Part shown: one piece after another, positions 1 to 10,700 of the stretch
How the letters are laid out: every line of letters starts with the position of its first letter
Position numbering within the stretch: the first letter of the stretch is position 1
Source: Entamoeba invadens IP1
Taxonomy: Eukaryota > Evosea > Mastigamoebida > Endamoebidae
Direction: 5' to 3'
DNA: 39,644 nucleotides
NCBI RefSeq assembly: GCF_000330505.1
Contig: NW_004440302.1
Coordinates: forward strand, 1 to 39,644
Notes under the pieces: model-generated
The model's input: only the letters and a program-made list of their open reading frames with translations
What the model was told of the DNA's origin: nothing
Database searches by the model: none
Position numbers and translations under genes: made by a program

Positions 1-155
1 GAAAATAATATATATTAATTATTTCATATTGAATATAATAATTTAAAATATACATTTTAATTTATTGGGTTTAAAACAATTGTCTTTTATTAAGTTTATT
101 TTTACATAATATTATGATTATAATAAAAAATAATATTTGAATGTTTCTAAAGTTA

Positions 156-200
156 TCTTTAATAAAGCAAGTATAAACATTATTCTTGCTTTATTAAAGA
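156..200. repeat. Perfect 16-bp inverted repeat (hairpin)
   Basis: TCTTTAATAAAGCAAG at 156-171 is exactly reverse-complemented at 185-200, with a 13-nt spacer. It lies far from any gene. It may be the end of a small palindromic transposon or a structural hairpin; no function is assigned. Confidence 0.8.
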
Positions 201-213
201 ATATATTATTATA

Positions 214-243
<30 letters not shown>
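214..243. repeat. ATT trinucleotide microsatellite
   Basis: Ten or so uninterrupted ATT units follow the hairpin at 156-200. Confidence 0.9.
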
Positions 244-245
<2 letters not shown>

Positions 246-729
246 AGACAATTATAGTAATACTATTAATATAAATAGTTTGTTTGTCATTTTAATAGAT
301 TTACTTTTAGGTTTCATTTAATATAATTAATTATTTATTATGAATAAAAGGTTGATTATTTTAAGTATTTTTGGTTTTTTTTATAAATATACATTGTTTT
401 ATTAACTTTATTTTGTATATACATACCATTATTTTTTATAATAAAACAATTAATAATAGATTAAAACAACTAATTTATTAATAATGATTCCCAAAAATCA
501 ACTTATTTTTATCTTATTTTTTGTTTTAAATAATATATTATATTTTAGTTGAAAATTATTTATATTTATAACCCATTTTTTTTACTGTTTAAACATCTAA
601 CATTAAATAATATATGAACCTCGAAACCCTTGAATAGTTTTTAACATTTAATTAACATTTAAATTTAGACCAAAGCATCCCCTGACGTTGCAATTTATAA
701 GTTTTGAGCAAACGCCCATTTTTGTCCTG

Positions 730-1200
730 TGTGTTGTATAAAGTATGAATGAACAACAGCTTAATGTGAGTTATAATCTTAAGTTTATTATTATTAATTG
801 TTATTTAATTTTAAAATATTATTCTTTTGTTCAACCTTGTTCAACTTCAACACAACCATTCAATCAAATCGTTTATTCATTTTTTCAAAGAAGATGTTGT
901 AGTCTTTTTAATTCATTCGGTTGATTCAATGAATCACTCTTCGTTTAGCATTAAAGTTACTCATTCGTTAATGAAAAAAAATAAAAATAATAAAATCATA
1001 GGAATGTTAGGTATAAAGTAAATGATCGATGATTATTAAACGTATTCAACAACGGAAGATAAATCAATATAAAGAACAAACTTTACTTTGGCTTGGCTGG
1101 GCATTAACATATTAGACAATACTGAATGATTAATTAAGAATTTCATATTTTATAGTTTTTACAATTTTATTTAAAAAAAACAGTGTGTTTATTAATAGTT
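730..1200 (+). repeat. Dispersed repeat, copy A
   Basis: This ~470-bp block aligns end to end, in the same orientation, with 17938-18420. Both begin TGTGTTGTATAAAGTATGAA, share blocks such as CTTTTGTTCAACCTTGTT and ACAACAGCTTAATGTGAGTT, and end around GTGTTTATTAATA. By eye they are about three quarters identical with small indels. The short open frame inside (827-1021) is not preserved in the other copy, so this is a repeat family and not a gene. It is probably a non-autonomous mobile element; its termini show no obvious inverted repeats. Confidence 0.8.
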
Positions 1201-2610
1201 GGTCCCTGGTTTTTCAAAATAAACCAACATATCTTCCAAAAACTCGGATTTGGGGTTTTTCCATTACAAGGAAACTTTATATCAAAAATAAAACGGCTAA
1301 ATTTCGTTTGATCACTGGTTTTTCTTCTATATGTAATATAATCTCTTATTTTTTGTCAGTCTTTTTATAGATGTCGTACTGTCTTAGATCCACAAACCAG
1401 TTTTAAACAAATTATTTAAAAAATAATTTATATTAATTAAACTTATTAACACTTAAAATAAAAATTATGACATTGAAAGTATCGATGATACGTCTTTTTA
1501 TTATATTGTATCGGAATTATTTTGAATTGTTGTTGATTTGTGATGATACACATGACTGTATTTATTCTAAAATTTAACATATTGTCAAAAAGACAATATG
1601 TTTGGGTTATTGAGACTTTAAAAACTATATTATCGAATTTGTTTTTGTTTATTTTTAGATTTTTTCAACAATCAACAAATTAATTTTTACTAAAACATTT
1701 TATTAATGATTTATAATATAATAATAATATAACATAGTATAAATAACAAACAAAACATAATAATCTGAAACAACAGATAAAAAGAATCAAATTAAAAGGG
1801 AAATAAGCTGAAAACCACAAATTAAGAAATGATGATTGAAAATGAATTAAAAATGTATAAAAATTTATTGTCGTTCGATTCAAAACGAATAAAAGAAGAT
1901 AAAAACTTACTTTTTGTTTTTTAATCCAATAAAGTAAAAAATCAAATAATTAAAATTAAAAACATGTGTGACTTTCTCTTTAGGCGTGCTTTTTCCCACC
2001 TATTGTTTTTTGTTAAATATGTACTATAATTTTATAATAAATTAAAAATGGTATAACAAGTTCTAAGAATAATCTAAATACAAAATTTTTCAGAAAAAAA
2101 TTAAGTTTTTATTTTTCCAAAAAATGTAGAAAAAAGCGAGTTTATAAATAGTAAAAACAAACTAAGTTTGAGACAACGAATATGTTGTCAATTTAAACAT
2201 TTGTATGTATATTACGTTAATTAATTTAAAATGATGGAAGAGTTGAATGAGACTCAATAAACAAAACAGGTTTATAACATATTTTGTACCGTTTTATAAT
2301 TAATTAATGTTGTTAAAAATGTGGTTATTACTGAATGTCAATATTATAACATCTTTTTTATTTAATATTACTCTTTATCATTTTGACAACATAATAATAA
2401 TATTATAAAATGTAATTTTGTAATTTTAATTTCAGTTTGCAAAACAATAAAACTTACGCCTGTTGATGTTTACAATATTTTTAATATTGTTTTATCATTG
2501 TGATATAATGTTAATAATAAATTGAAACGAGAGGTCGGCAAACCATACGTGTCGAACAATCGAAAAGACAATTTGTTTTAAAACATTTAAATAAAAATAA
2601 ATTATTTTGG
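1201..2610. other. AT-rich intergenic region upstream of the cysteine-rich gene
   Basis: No supported gene. It holds a perfect hairpin at 1576-1602. A patch near 1975-2010 resembles 33611-33645 over about 25 bases (TCTTTAGRCGTG then pyrimidine-rich), which may be a worn dispersed repeat. Confidence 0.5.
1576..1602. repeat. Perfect 11-bp hairpin with AAAAA loop
   Basis: AACATATTGTC (1576-1586), loop AAAAA, GACAATATGTT (1592-1602). Exact complement over 11 bp. There is no neighbouring gene to tie it to. Confidence 0.8.
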
Positions 2611-2646
2611 GTATATAAACGCTTTTATCAACTTGATTATCATTCA
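2611..2646 (+). promoter_or_regulatory. Core promoter of the cysteine-rich gene: TATA-like box and start-proximal CATTCA
   Basis: GTATATAAAC starts exactly 36 bp before the ATG, and CATTCA abuts it. This matches the known Entamoeba core promoter layout (GTATAAA-type TATA near -30, an ATTCA-ended initiator and a very short 5' leader). A GAAC-containing patch lies near 2553. The arrangement supports the ATG at 2647 as the start. Confidence 0.6.
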
Positions 2647-4533
2647 ATGAGAACTTTAATCTTCTTATCATTTACAGTATTTACTGCCTTTTCAGATGAA
2701 TGTAAACCACCCTTTGATAATTGTTTTTCATGTACGACAGATAATCCATCAAAATGTGAAAGATGTAATGTAGGATATTATATTAAAGATGAGAAATGTT
2801 CAAAGTGTTTAGATAACTGTTATATCTGTACTGACACGACTAAATGCACAGCTTGCACAGATGGTTATCTTCTCGAAAAAAGTGGATCTTGCACAAAATG
2901 TTCAAAAGGTTGTTCAGTTTGTACTTCTGCCACTGTCTGTACCGCATGCAATGATGGGTATTATATTGAAAAAAATGTATGTAAAGGGTGTTCGGATGGC
3001 TGTTCAACTTGCAGTGGTGCCGCCACTTGTACTAGTTGTAATGATGGATATTATCTAAATAATAACAAATGCACAAAATGTACAACTGGTTGTTCAAAAT
3101 GTAGTGATGCTACTAAATGTACCGCATGCTTAAGTGGTTATTATTTGGATGATAATAATAATAAATGCACGAAATGTACAATTGAAGGTTGTGCAACTTG
3201 TAGTAATGCTAACACTTGTTCTGGATGTACAACTGGATATTATCTAAATAATAACAAATGCACAGCATGTACAAATGGTTGTTCGAAGTGTACTGATGCT
3301 AAGACGTGTTCTGTATGTAAAACCGATTATTATCTTGAAAATAAAGAATGCAAAAAAGAAGTGACTTGTGGTGCTTCTGTAATGGGATGTTCGAAGTGCA
3401 AAGAAGATAAAACAACTTGTGTTTCATGTACAGCTGGATATTATCTTGAAGGAGGTAAATGCAAAAAATGTAAAACTGGCTGTTCAAAATGCAGCGATGC
3501 TAACACTTGTACTGGCTGTGTTGATGGATATTATTTGGAAGGAGGTAAATGCAATAAATGTACAAATGGCTGTTCAATTTGCAGCGATGCTAACACTTGT
3601 ACTGGCTGTGTTGATGGGTATTATAAAAGTGGTCAAACGTGTACAAAATGTGCAGCAAATTGTGCAAAATGTACTGGTGCTGATATTTGTTCTAAATGTG
3701 ACCCCGGTTTTGTTGGTTACCTTTCTTCTAAAGGTGTTTGTACTCCTTGTTACCCAGATTATAAATGTGCCACATGTGTTGAAGACCCCAAGGATGTCAA
3801 TGGTAAATGTAAAACATGTGATTCTACTACTATCTATAAATACATGAATGGAAACAAATGTGTTGATTGTGCAACTGGAAAAATTAAAACAGATGGAACT
3901 TGTGATACCACTGAAAATGTATGTGGAAATGGGTGTTCTGCTTGTATGGAAGTTGCTGAAAATACAACAGCAAAATGTACCAAATGCACTACATCAACTG
4001 ATTACATCAATCTTGATGGAACATGTGATAAAACTTGCAAAATTGGTAAAACTAATAAAATTAAAATGATGTGTGAAGAATGCACTATTAATGGGTGTGA
4101 AACTTGTGACATGGTTGGAAATGCTGAGCAATGCACTAAATGTAAAACCAAATACATTTCTACCGACAAAATATCATGTATTGATAAATGTACCATTGGT
4201 AAACCAGTTGAGACTCCAATCAAAAAGTGTGATAAATGCGCCACTGAAAATTGCGATGTTTGTGACAAAGATGACAAGTGCACTCAATGCAAGACCAAAT
4301 TCAACCTCATGGCTGACACTTCGAAATGTGTTGATAAGTGTCCAGAAGGATATATGATAGATAAAACAAATAATAAATGCATTAAATGTACCGTTGAAGG
4401 GTGCGCAACTTGTGAAAATGTGGATGAATGCACTGCATGTATGGCTGAATACAAGTTGGAGGGAGGAAAATGCAATGGAGCTAATGCCGTTTTCGCGATA
4501 ATGGCTTTAGTCGTTATGGCTTTCTTATTCTAA
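2647..4533 (+). CDS. Cysteine-rich CxxC-repeat surface protein (Igl/VSP-like, furin-like repeats)
   Basis: A 628-residue protein. Residues 1-16 form a signal peptide (MRTLIFLSFTVFTAFS), followed almost to the end by CxxC-rich furin-like repeats of the form C-x2-C-x-GYY-x(6-8)-C-x2-C. The last ~17 residues (ANAVFAIMALVVMAFLF) are hydrophobic with no cytoplasmic tail, which suits a GPI-anchor signal better than a transmembrane anchor with a tail. The architecture resembles the CxxC domain of the Entamoeba Gal/GalNAc lectin intermediate subunit (Igl) and Giardia VSPs; it lacks the Giardia CRGKA tail and is shorter than Igl (about 1100 residues). I infer a cell-surface adhesin or protective coat protein. 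Repeat units around residues 264-327 are nearly identical at the DNA level with a 90-nt period, implying recent duplication or conversion. The frame is intact and the TATA box supports the start. Confidence is high for a surface Cys-rich protein and moderate for Igl relationship. Confidence 0.93.
   Translation: MRTLIFLSFTVFTAFSDECKPPFDNCFSCTTDNPSKCERCNVGYYIKDEKCSKCLDNCYICTDTTKCTACTDGYLLEKSGSCTKCSKGCSVCTSATVCTACNDGYYIEKNVCKGCSDGCSTCSGAATCTSCNDGYYLNNNKCTKCTTGCSKCSDATKCTACLSGYYLDDNNNKCTKCTIEGCATCSNANTCSGCTTGYYLNNNKCTACTNGCSKCTDAKTCSVCKTDYYLENKECKKEVTCGASVMGCSKCKEDKTTCVSCTAGYYLEGGKCKKCKTGCSKCSDANTCTGCVDGYYLEGGKCNKCTNGCSICSDANTCTGCVDGYYKSGQTCTKCAANCAKCTGADICSKCDPGFVGYLSSKGVCTPCYPDYKCATCVEDPKDVNGKCKTCDSTTIYKYMNGNKCVDCATGKIKTDGTCDTTENVCGNGCSACMEVAENTTAKCTKCTTSTDYINLDGTCDKTCKIGKTNKIKMMCEECTINGCETCDMVGNAEQCTKCKTKYISTDKISCIDKCTIGKPVETPIKKCDKCATENCDVCDKDDKCTQCKTKFNLMADTSKCVDKCPEGYMIDKTNNKCIKCTVEGCATCENVDECTACMAEYKLEGGKCNGANAVFAIMALVVMAFLF
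3436..3626 (+). repeat. 90-nt tandem repeat inside the cysteine-rich gene
   Basis: The stretch from GGATATTAT at 3436 recurs 90 nt later with only a few substitutions. The core around GCAGCGATGCTAACACTTGT is identical at 3490 and 3580. This equals one 30-residue CxxC module. Other modules in the gene are far more diverged, so this pair is the youngest. Confidence 0.85.
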
Positions 4534-5061
4534 AATTCTAAACAAAGAATTTTAATCAATTTCTTTTGTTTTAAAATAATATGATATAAAAATAACAATA
4601 TGATATTGTAGTGAATATTCAATAATTTAACTTATATTATAATTTGTCAGATATCTGATATAAACTATACAAATACAACATAATTTAAGTTGATACGATT
4701 TTTCATTTGTTAAGTTTTAAATGGTCAAATAAGAACATATCAAAATGAATAAATAATTTTATAATTTTTATTTAAATGTATCCCCCTTATTTGATATATG
4801 TAACAACATTTTTTGTTTTTTTAAAAATTATTTCAAAAATAATTTGTGAACACATATTTAATTTAATATATTAGAAAAATATATATTAATTTCAACGTGA
4901 ATCGTTTTGTATGAAATTATTTATATACACTACCGTCATTATATAGTGTTTTGTGATTTTTAATTTTGTAAATAAAGACAATTTAATGAAAATATACAGT
5001 TGGGCAATTAAACCTTCGCACAGCAAATTAGCATAAAAAACTAATTTCATTCAACATAAAA
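4534..5061. other. AT-rich region after the cysteine-rich gene
   Basis: 3' flank of the surface-protein gene. T-rich and TAAT-type tracts just after the stop could serve as polyadenylation signals. No gene seen. Confidence 0.5.
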
Positions 5062-5063
5062 TA

Positions 5064-6070
5064 AACTGTTTTTCAAAAGTCGGTACTGAGGTGTCCCGAT
5101 TTTTTGCATTGATTTTGTTTATTATTTTTGGGAATCGTTTTTTTTGTAATAAATTCACTTATTTTTTCCAAGTAAAAAAGAGAAAAACAGTCTTCAAAAA
5201 ATATTTTTTTACTTGAAGAATTTTTAAGCATTAAAAAATTCCATATAAAATTTGAAATAACGGGATTTTTGTTTCATAAAAACATGTGAATTATCCCAAA
5301 AGTGCATTTTAGTACAAAAGCAAATAAACTTAATGTCAAATTTTTTCATTATCAAACATTTTAATAATTAATGAAATATTCACAAAACAAAAGCTTAGTT
5401 CGAAGATTAGTATGCTTAGTAGTGTTGTCACAAAAACAATAAAAATAACAAAATGATTTGATAACTTATCTTTGTTGGGTTTTATAAAGTCGACATTCTT
5501 TTTGAGCATTTCAGTGAGAACATCTTTTTTAAAATATCCAATAACAAAACAATATTGTTATTTTGTATTATTTTTCTAGTGTTGCCCTTTGACAATTTTG
5601 ACTTATGCCTGTCAAAATTATCAAACATTTGCTGTAATTTTTGGTGTTTTTGGAACTCTTTATTTCATTATTTTTTATTCAGAGAAGATAACCACATGTT
5701 TGTTTTTAATTGAAAATATTTTTTTAACGAAAGTAATTATCAGTTAAAACTCGACACAAACAACACCATCCCAATTCACTTAAACGTTAATTGTTGTGCT
5801 TTTAGGTCAACAATGCTGTGTATATGTTGCGAAGTATCGATTTATGGTCAAATCAAATAACGGGATCGGGTTTTTTGGAAAAAGATGGCTAATATTCCGA
5901 TATTTTCCCGAATATGTACGAAAATAATTGAACGGGATTGGTATTTTTTTCAAAATAAAGTCGGTACTTTCGATTTTTTGTTTTTTGTTTTTTTAGGAAA
6001 AAACAAAAATAAAAAACGGGACTTTAGGAAGTTCTAAAAATATGACAGTACCGACTTTTGAAAAACAGTT
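5064..6070. mobile_element. 1,007-bp TA-flanked non-coding element with perfect 25-bp TIRs
   Basis: Positions 5064-5088 (starting AACTGTTTTTCAAAAGTCGG, ending GGTACTG) are exactly reverse-complemented at 6046-6070. Each end abuts TA (5062-5063 and 6071-6072), the target duplication typical of Tc1/mariner/pogo elements. The interior is AT-rich with recurring CGGGAT and TCGGTACT motifs and no coding frame, so this looks like a MITE-type non-autonomous element. The perfect TIRs suggest it is relatively young. The family name is not assigned. Confidence 0.8.
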
Positions 6071-6072
6071 TA

Positions 6073-6525
6073 CTTAATTCACAAGAAATAACCAAATGCA
6101 AGAACTATAAATAACAAAATTTATAACATAATATTTTTACTTTTTTAAAAATAAACTGTTCTTAAAAAATAAAAATAATCGAAAAATAACAGCAACGAAT
6201 TTGTTGAAATTAATGAAAGTGATATTTTGAACATTGAAATTTACTTGAATCCATTTAACGCAATAGAAATGAGCAATTTCGAAAACATCAAAAAAATTCT
6301 ATTCAGCCATTTTTTTCTATAAACAAACAGGAATTGAAACTGTGAATTGGAAAATTTCTATTCAAATCTGGGATGTTGTATGACAAGCCAAACTCCCATC
6401 ACAATATTTCAAGAAGTGATTCAACACAAGCATTAAAGTTGTTTTGTTTTATCATGAACAACCCACATTAAAAAAATGTTTTCATTTAAACTTTATATAG
6501 AGAGCAAGTCATATTTATAAACAAA
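6073..6525. other. AT-rich gap before the pogo-like pseudogene
   Basis: No terminal repeat of the following transposase gene could be identified here. Some stretches around 6340-6440 have more even base use and may be worn 5' coding sequence of the transposase. Confidence 0.35.
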
Positions 6526-7737
6526 ATGACTTCAAACCATTTTAGTCAAGTTGTTGTGTGTACATTATTCGGAGGTTCAAGAGTATTAATATCCAATAAA
6601 AAATCAAGTCAAGAAAGTAACAGTTTGGTCAAAGAAATCCGGGTAGGCCGTCACTGCTTTCCGAAACCACAAAAACAGTTATCAAAAACGTTATTGTCGA
6701 ATATAATGATCTAAGAATTGCTTTGACTTTTCAAATGTTTTGTGGCATTGTTGAGTATTTAGAAAGAACAAAACCACAAAGTGATACAATGAGAAAAATA
6801 CTCTAAAAAGAGAGTTCGATTTAGAAACATCAGAAATTAAGTTCGATAAATTTGAGAAAATCAACTTTGCACCACAACCAATACTTGATAATTATAAACA
6901 GTTGTCAGAAAAGTTAAATAATTACAAGAACAAAGACAAAATGTTGTTTAATGTTGACGAGATGGGAACATCTGAAGAATCAAGTCGAAAAAACACATGA
7001 GCTATGGTACCCAAAGGAGTCAATACAAAAATTCGTGTTGCAAATAAACCAAAATCAAAAACAACCACTCTGATTGAATGTACAAGTCTTGCAGGTGAAA
7101 GAATCAACGAATCTTGTGTTATTGATAAAGTTCATTACAGTACAGTTTTGAACAAATACTTTAGAAACATTAAGTTGTATTGCAACGTTTCTGGTTATTT
7201 AACCAGTGAAATATTTATGTTGTGGATACAAAAGGTATTGATTCCAGGAGTCAAGAAGATCAAAATAAAACATGGATACCACAAAAGTAAATATGCAATA
7301 CTGATTACGGATAATAATAGATGCCACGTTGATGATGGTATTAAACAAATCTTGTTGCAAAACAACATCGTGGTTCATTATCTGGTTCCACACACCAGTC
7401 ACCCGTGCCAACCACTTGACTTAGTTGCATTTGGATCCATCAAAAGAGAAATGGAATCGTTAAACGTGTATTCAAAACAACAAAGAGTGTTAACTTCTTG
7501 AAAAAAGACACCGCGATTACAAATATCCAAAATGGAAATGAAGGTGCATTTGACAAAATCCAACTTTTAAAAGAATCATTTCCACAGTTGCTGCCCAATG
7601 AATTGTTTGAAATGGTAGAAGAGTTCAAGCATAAAGAGGAATTTGGTATCTTTCCCAGTGGAATAGCAAACCAACTCAAAACCTTTCTCACTTCAATAGT
7701 AGGTGCCATTGTAACTTGTCCAAGCAAAACCAAATAG
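6526..7737 (+). pseudogene. Pogo/Tigger/Jerky-type DDE_1 transposase, broken
   Basis: Scattered in several frames but readable as a DDE_1 superfamily transposase. There is a basic N-terminal part (about 6526-6700), the first catalytic Asp in LFNVDEMG (near 6939), the second in ILITDNNRCH (near 7300), then the signature LVPHTSHPCQPLDLVAFG (near 7377-7437). The last matches the family's LPxxTTxxxQPLD motif. Breaks: frame changes near 6690-6800, an in-frame TGA near 6997, and a frameshift near 7440, after which the reading continues at 7498 as NFLKKDTAITNIQNG to a TAG at 7735. It would have cut and pasted DNA at TA sites; this copy is dead. Terminal inverted repeats were not found. Confidence 0.85.
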
Positions 7738-8700
7738 TATGAGGACCTTCTTTTTGGTGTTGTTTGTAATGGGTGCAACACAAAAGAAACCTCACTGTTT
7801 ACATAACACAGGTTGACCAATCTAAAAAACAACATACACACCAAAATAACAAAAAATTTAGTAGAAAGTCTGGATTCGATAGTAAGGTTGTTGGAACATG
7901 AAGAACGTGTATTTGAGTCAATTGAAAAAGAAGAAGAGGACGACATGACCAAGATTATTAAAAAAACAGTTTGTCTTGACCAAGTTATGGTTATTTGTTG
8001 ATTAAAAAGGAAAGAGCATTTTGGGGATTAACAATTTCAAACAAGTTGATAACCATTTTCAAGTCAGTCAACAAAGCACTTGGTTCAGTTACAATTATCA
8101 ATTCTTTTGAGAGAGCGGTAATTGTATCGAGTTTAGGAGAGGATGTTTAGTATTATGCATACATGGATCTGAAAGAATCCAGGAGAATGCTTGAAAAAAT
8201 ACCAACAATTAAAACTTTTGATGGATACGAAAATTTAATTGTTGTACCAAAAGACTCAAAAACAAATTAACAAGGTCAAAGTGGTGCCACCAAAACATTT
8301 TAAAAGAGCTCAACAACTAAAGAATGATATTTATACAGCAAAGTGTCATGGACAACACGTCACCTGTATTTACAGAATCAATTTGACACAACAAGTTTTT
8401 ACAGATACATCTTTGACAATGCCTGATACCACAAATTTTGTTGGAGAAAATGTGTCATTACCAATGGAAACTGAAGAATTAACAGAAATTGATACATCAG
8501 ACAATTTAAGTGAAAGTAAACCACTTGATAAATACACAATCCAACTTGTTTATTAAAAGGTGATGACAACTTGCCTACGAATTCTTTTCAATCTGATCAA
8601 ACACTGTCGAATATCGAACCCCAAATGTCCAAACTGGTATCTAAAACACCATTATTTCACCAGAAGCAAATGTCATCGTAAATTTAAAATAATATAACAA
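7738..8700 (+). pseudogene. Degraded coding sequence downstream of the pogo-like transposase
   Basis: Short coding-like segments in changing frames: 7813-8001 (coiled-coil-like, rich in Glu and Lys), about 8000-8270 (containing NSFERAVIVSSLGED), and 8239-8556 (105 residues, acidic C-terminal part with PMETEELTEIDTSDN). Codon use and protein-like composition suggest former coding DNA, possibly the C-terminal region or second ORF of the adjacent transposon. No family recognised. Confidence 0.4.
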
Positions 8701-8809
8701 TAAATTGTAATCAGACATATCTATTAGATTTAAATTTACAAATAACAAATACATAATTTATAACAAAAATATGTCAAGGTTCTTCACTAAAAATATATGA
8801 TTCCTAGAC

Positions 8810-10368
8810 ATTGTTACAAATAGACATTGGTACTAACCTTGAGTGAAAATAATTTGAAACACTTTTGAAAAAAACTTCTTCCCAAAAGTGTTTTTTTAAA
8901 AAATAGAACAACGATTTTTTTACTTCATTATTAAATTTAATAACTTTTTAGAATAATTTTTAAAATTAAAAAACTAAATATTTACATGCAAATTTATACG
9001 TTGCGTTATTTTGAAAACAGAATTAAACCAAGAAAAACCAAATTGAGCATCCATTTTTATCAGTTGATAGTGAATGTTATGCTTTTAACAGAAAAGCAAA
9101 AGATGGTTGTGTTGTATACAAATGCAGTAGAGATGGTTGTAAAATTCTTGTTATAATAAAAGATAACAACACTATTAAAATTGAAGGTTCTCAAACTTGT
9201 TTTATAAATCATGAAGAGTTGTATCTTGCAAGATGTCGCAGAGATATTATTAACAATGAGCTTGATTTAGATGTTACTCAAAACATAAGACAACTGATCA
9301 ACAAAATAGTTTTGCTACCCGATTGTGACAAAGCATCTGAAAGGGATATTGAAGCATGTGTTAAATATGCAAGTCGTTTCCAAAATAAAATTTTGGGAAC
9401 TAATAAACATTCTTACCAAGAAACTACAATACAGTTCTAGTGTCACTTTAATGAGAATAACAGAACTAATAACTATTCAAAAGGATTTCATAGTGGAGTT
9501 GGATTCCTTGTAACTGTAGCACATCCTAAGTTGTTGGTTTTAATTGACATCCTCAGGAAAATTGAACCTAAAACTAAAATGAAATGGAATGACATGATAA
9601 TGGGTAATGTTATAATACAATACAAAAAGAATGTCACCGATCTTCAACGTAAACTATTCATTTCCATGAATAATTATACCGAAAATAACATCAGTCAAAT
9701 TTGACTTTATTGGATTCTATTTCTTTGTTATACATCAGTTACAATTTGAATGTCCGATTTGCGCGTGTTAATAATTTATAATTCAGTTTTGCGTGGAAAA
9801 AAGTGAAAAAAGAAATTGAGAAAATCACACAAAGAACAACAACATTGCATTTTTGATGAAGAAGGTTCACAAATAGATAATAATCAAGTTGTGCCATTAG
9901 ACATGGAAACGAAAACAGAATTTACTTCATTAAATGTTTTAAATCAAACAACTTTTTCGTGTATTACAGATTGTAGTATAATTCAACCTCGAGATAATCA
10001 GCCTTTATTGAATCTCAATTGTAAACTATCAGCCAAAGACGAAAATCAAGTGCCCAATTTACTTGAAATGGATATAATACATATAGAATGTGAAGAAGAT
10101 AAACCCAAAAACCTTGTTATAGTAAAGAACACGAAAACAAAAAATTAACCTTGAAAAGAAGACAAAGAAACCCGAAGTAGATAAAAATGTGTGCATCGTA
10201 AAAACCATACAACAGTTCATTATTTAAAAAATTGAAAACAGCAAAAGCAAAAAGTAAAAAAAAATATTTTTTTTGTTGTTTTTAAAAACACTTTTGGGAA
10301 GAAGTTTTTTCTAAAGTGTTTCAAATTATTTTCACTCGGGGTTAGTACCAATGTCTATTAGTACCAAT
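8810..10368. mobile_element. MULE-derived element with ~90-bp TIRs and internal deletion
   Basis: The left end 8810-8901 is mirrored at about 10281-10368. Both read inward ATTGNTACNAATAGACATTG, then GTACTAACC, GAGTGAAAATAATTTGAAAC, and a block that folds on itself (AACACTTTTG paired with CAAAAGTGTT). Only a few mismatches separate the two ends. Between them is a Mutator-like coding remnant missing its catalytic core. No 9-bp target duplication is visible (TTCCTAGAC left, TTTAAGATA right), so the exact termini are uncertain. Confidence 0.75.
9042..10148 (+). pseudogene. Internally deleted MULE transposase retaining its FLYWCH zinc finger
   Basis: From 9042 the frame reads a FLYWCH/WRKY-like zinc finger: CYAFNRKAKDGCVVYKCSRD, then C, then CFINHEE, giving a C-x4-C...H pattern. 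A DNA-binding N-terminal region follows, to the stop at 9440. In another frame (about 9438-9703) the C-terminal part of a MULE appears: RTNNYSKGFHSGVGFL, then HPKLLVLIDILRKIEPK, matching the TNNxxEGxH...HPxxxxLI tail of MULE transposases. A further frame, 9816-10148, carries the acidic/basic tail. The DDE core with MDGTF and HGCYFHFxQ is absent, so this cannot transpose unaided. It is clearly related to the two other MULEs in this window. Confidence 0.75.
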
Positions 10369-10700
10369 TTTAAGATAACAAAATATATATGTCATCTAAA
10401 GTTGTATCTAATTTTACAGATTATAAAACATATATTATAAATTCATTAGAAAAACTACAATAACAATTTATGATAGTTTTGAATCAAGTATTGTTTATAA
10501 TGCTTTTAATTTTAGAAACGATTTATGGTAATTTTTCAAATTACTAACAAAATCGAAGAATCCATAATGTGTTTTTTTAAATCACTAAATGGTTAAATTT
10601 GAAAAATAGTAAAATTAGCATTATTATCATACATATTTCTGTTAATATTTATTACGGTATTAAAAATATTTACATATTTGTTTAAAAAAGATTATTCAAA
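10369..10700. other. AT-rich spacer between MULE and Polinton relics
   Basis: No coding or repeat structure recognised. Confidence 0.5.

Larger units (their letters stand above)
1..729. other. AT-rich non-coding stretch
   Basis: No convincing coding frame on either strand. It contains a long perfect hairpin (156-200) and an ATT microsatellite (214-243), listed separately. Nothing else is recognised. Confidence 0.6.

Noticed and set aside
827..1021. 64-codon open frame
   Set aside because: Lies inside a dispersed repeat and is not preserved in the other copy at 17938-18420.
2861..4475. Several open frames in other frames and on the minus strand over the cysteine-rich gene
   Set aside because: Shadows produced by the repetitive codon pattern of the true gene; none has a promoter or independent composition.
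7440..7952. 170-codon minus-strand open frame
   Set aside because: Opposite strand of the pogo-like transposase coding sequence, Ser-rich shadow without domain pattern.
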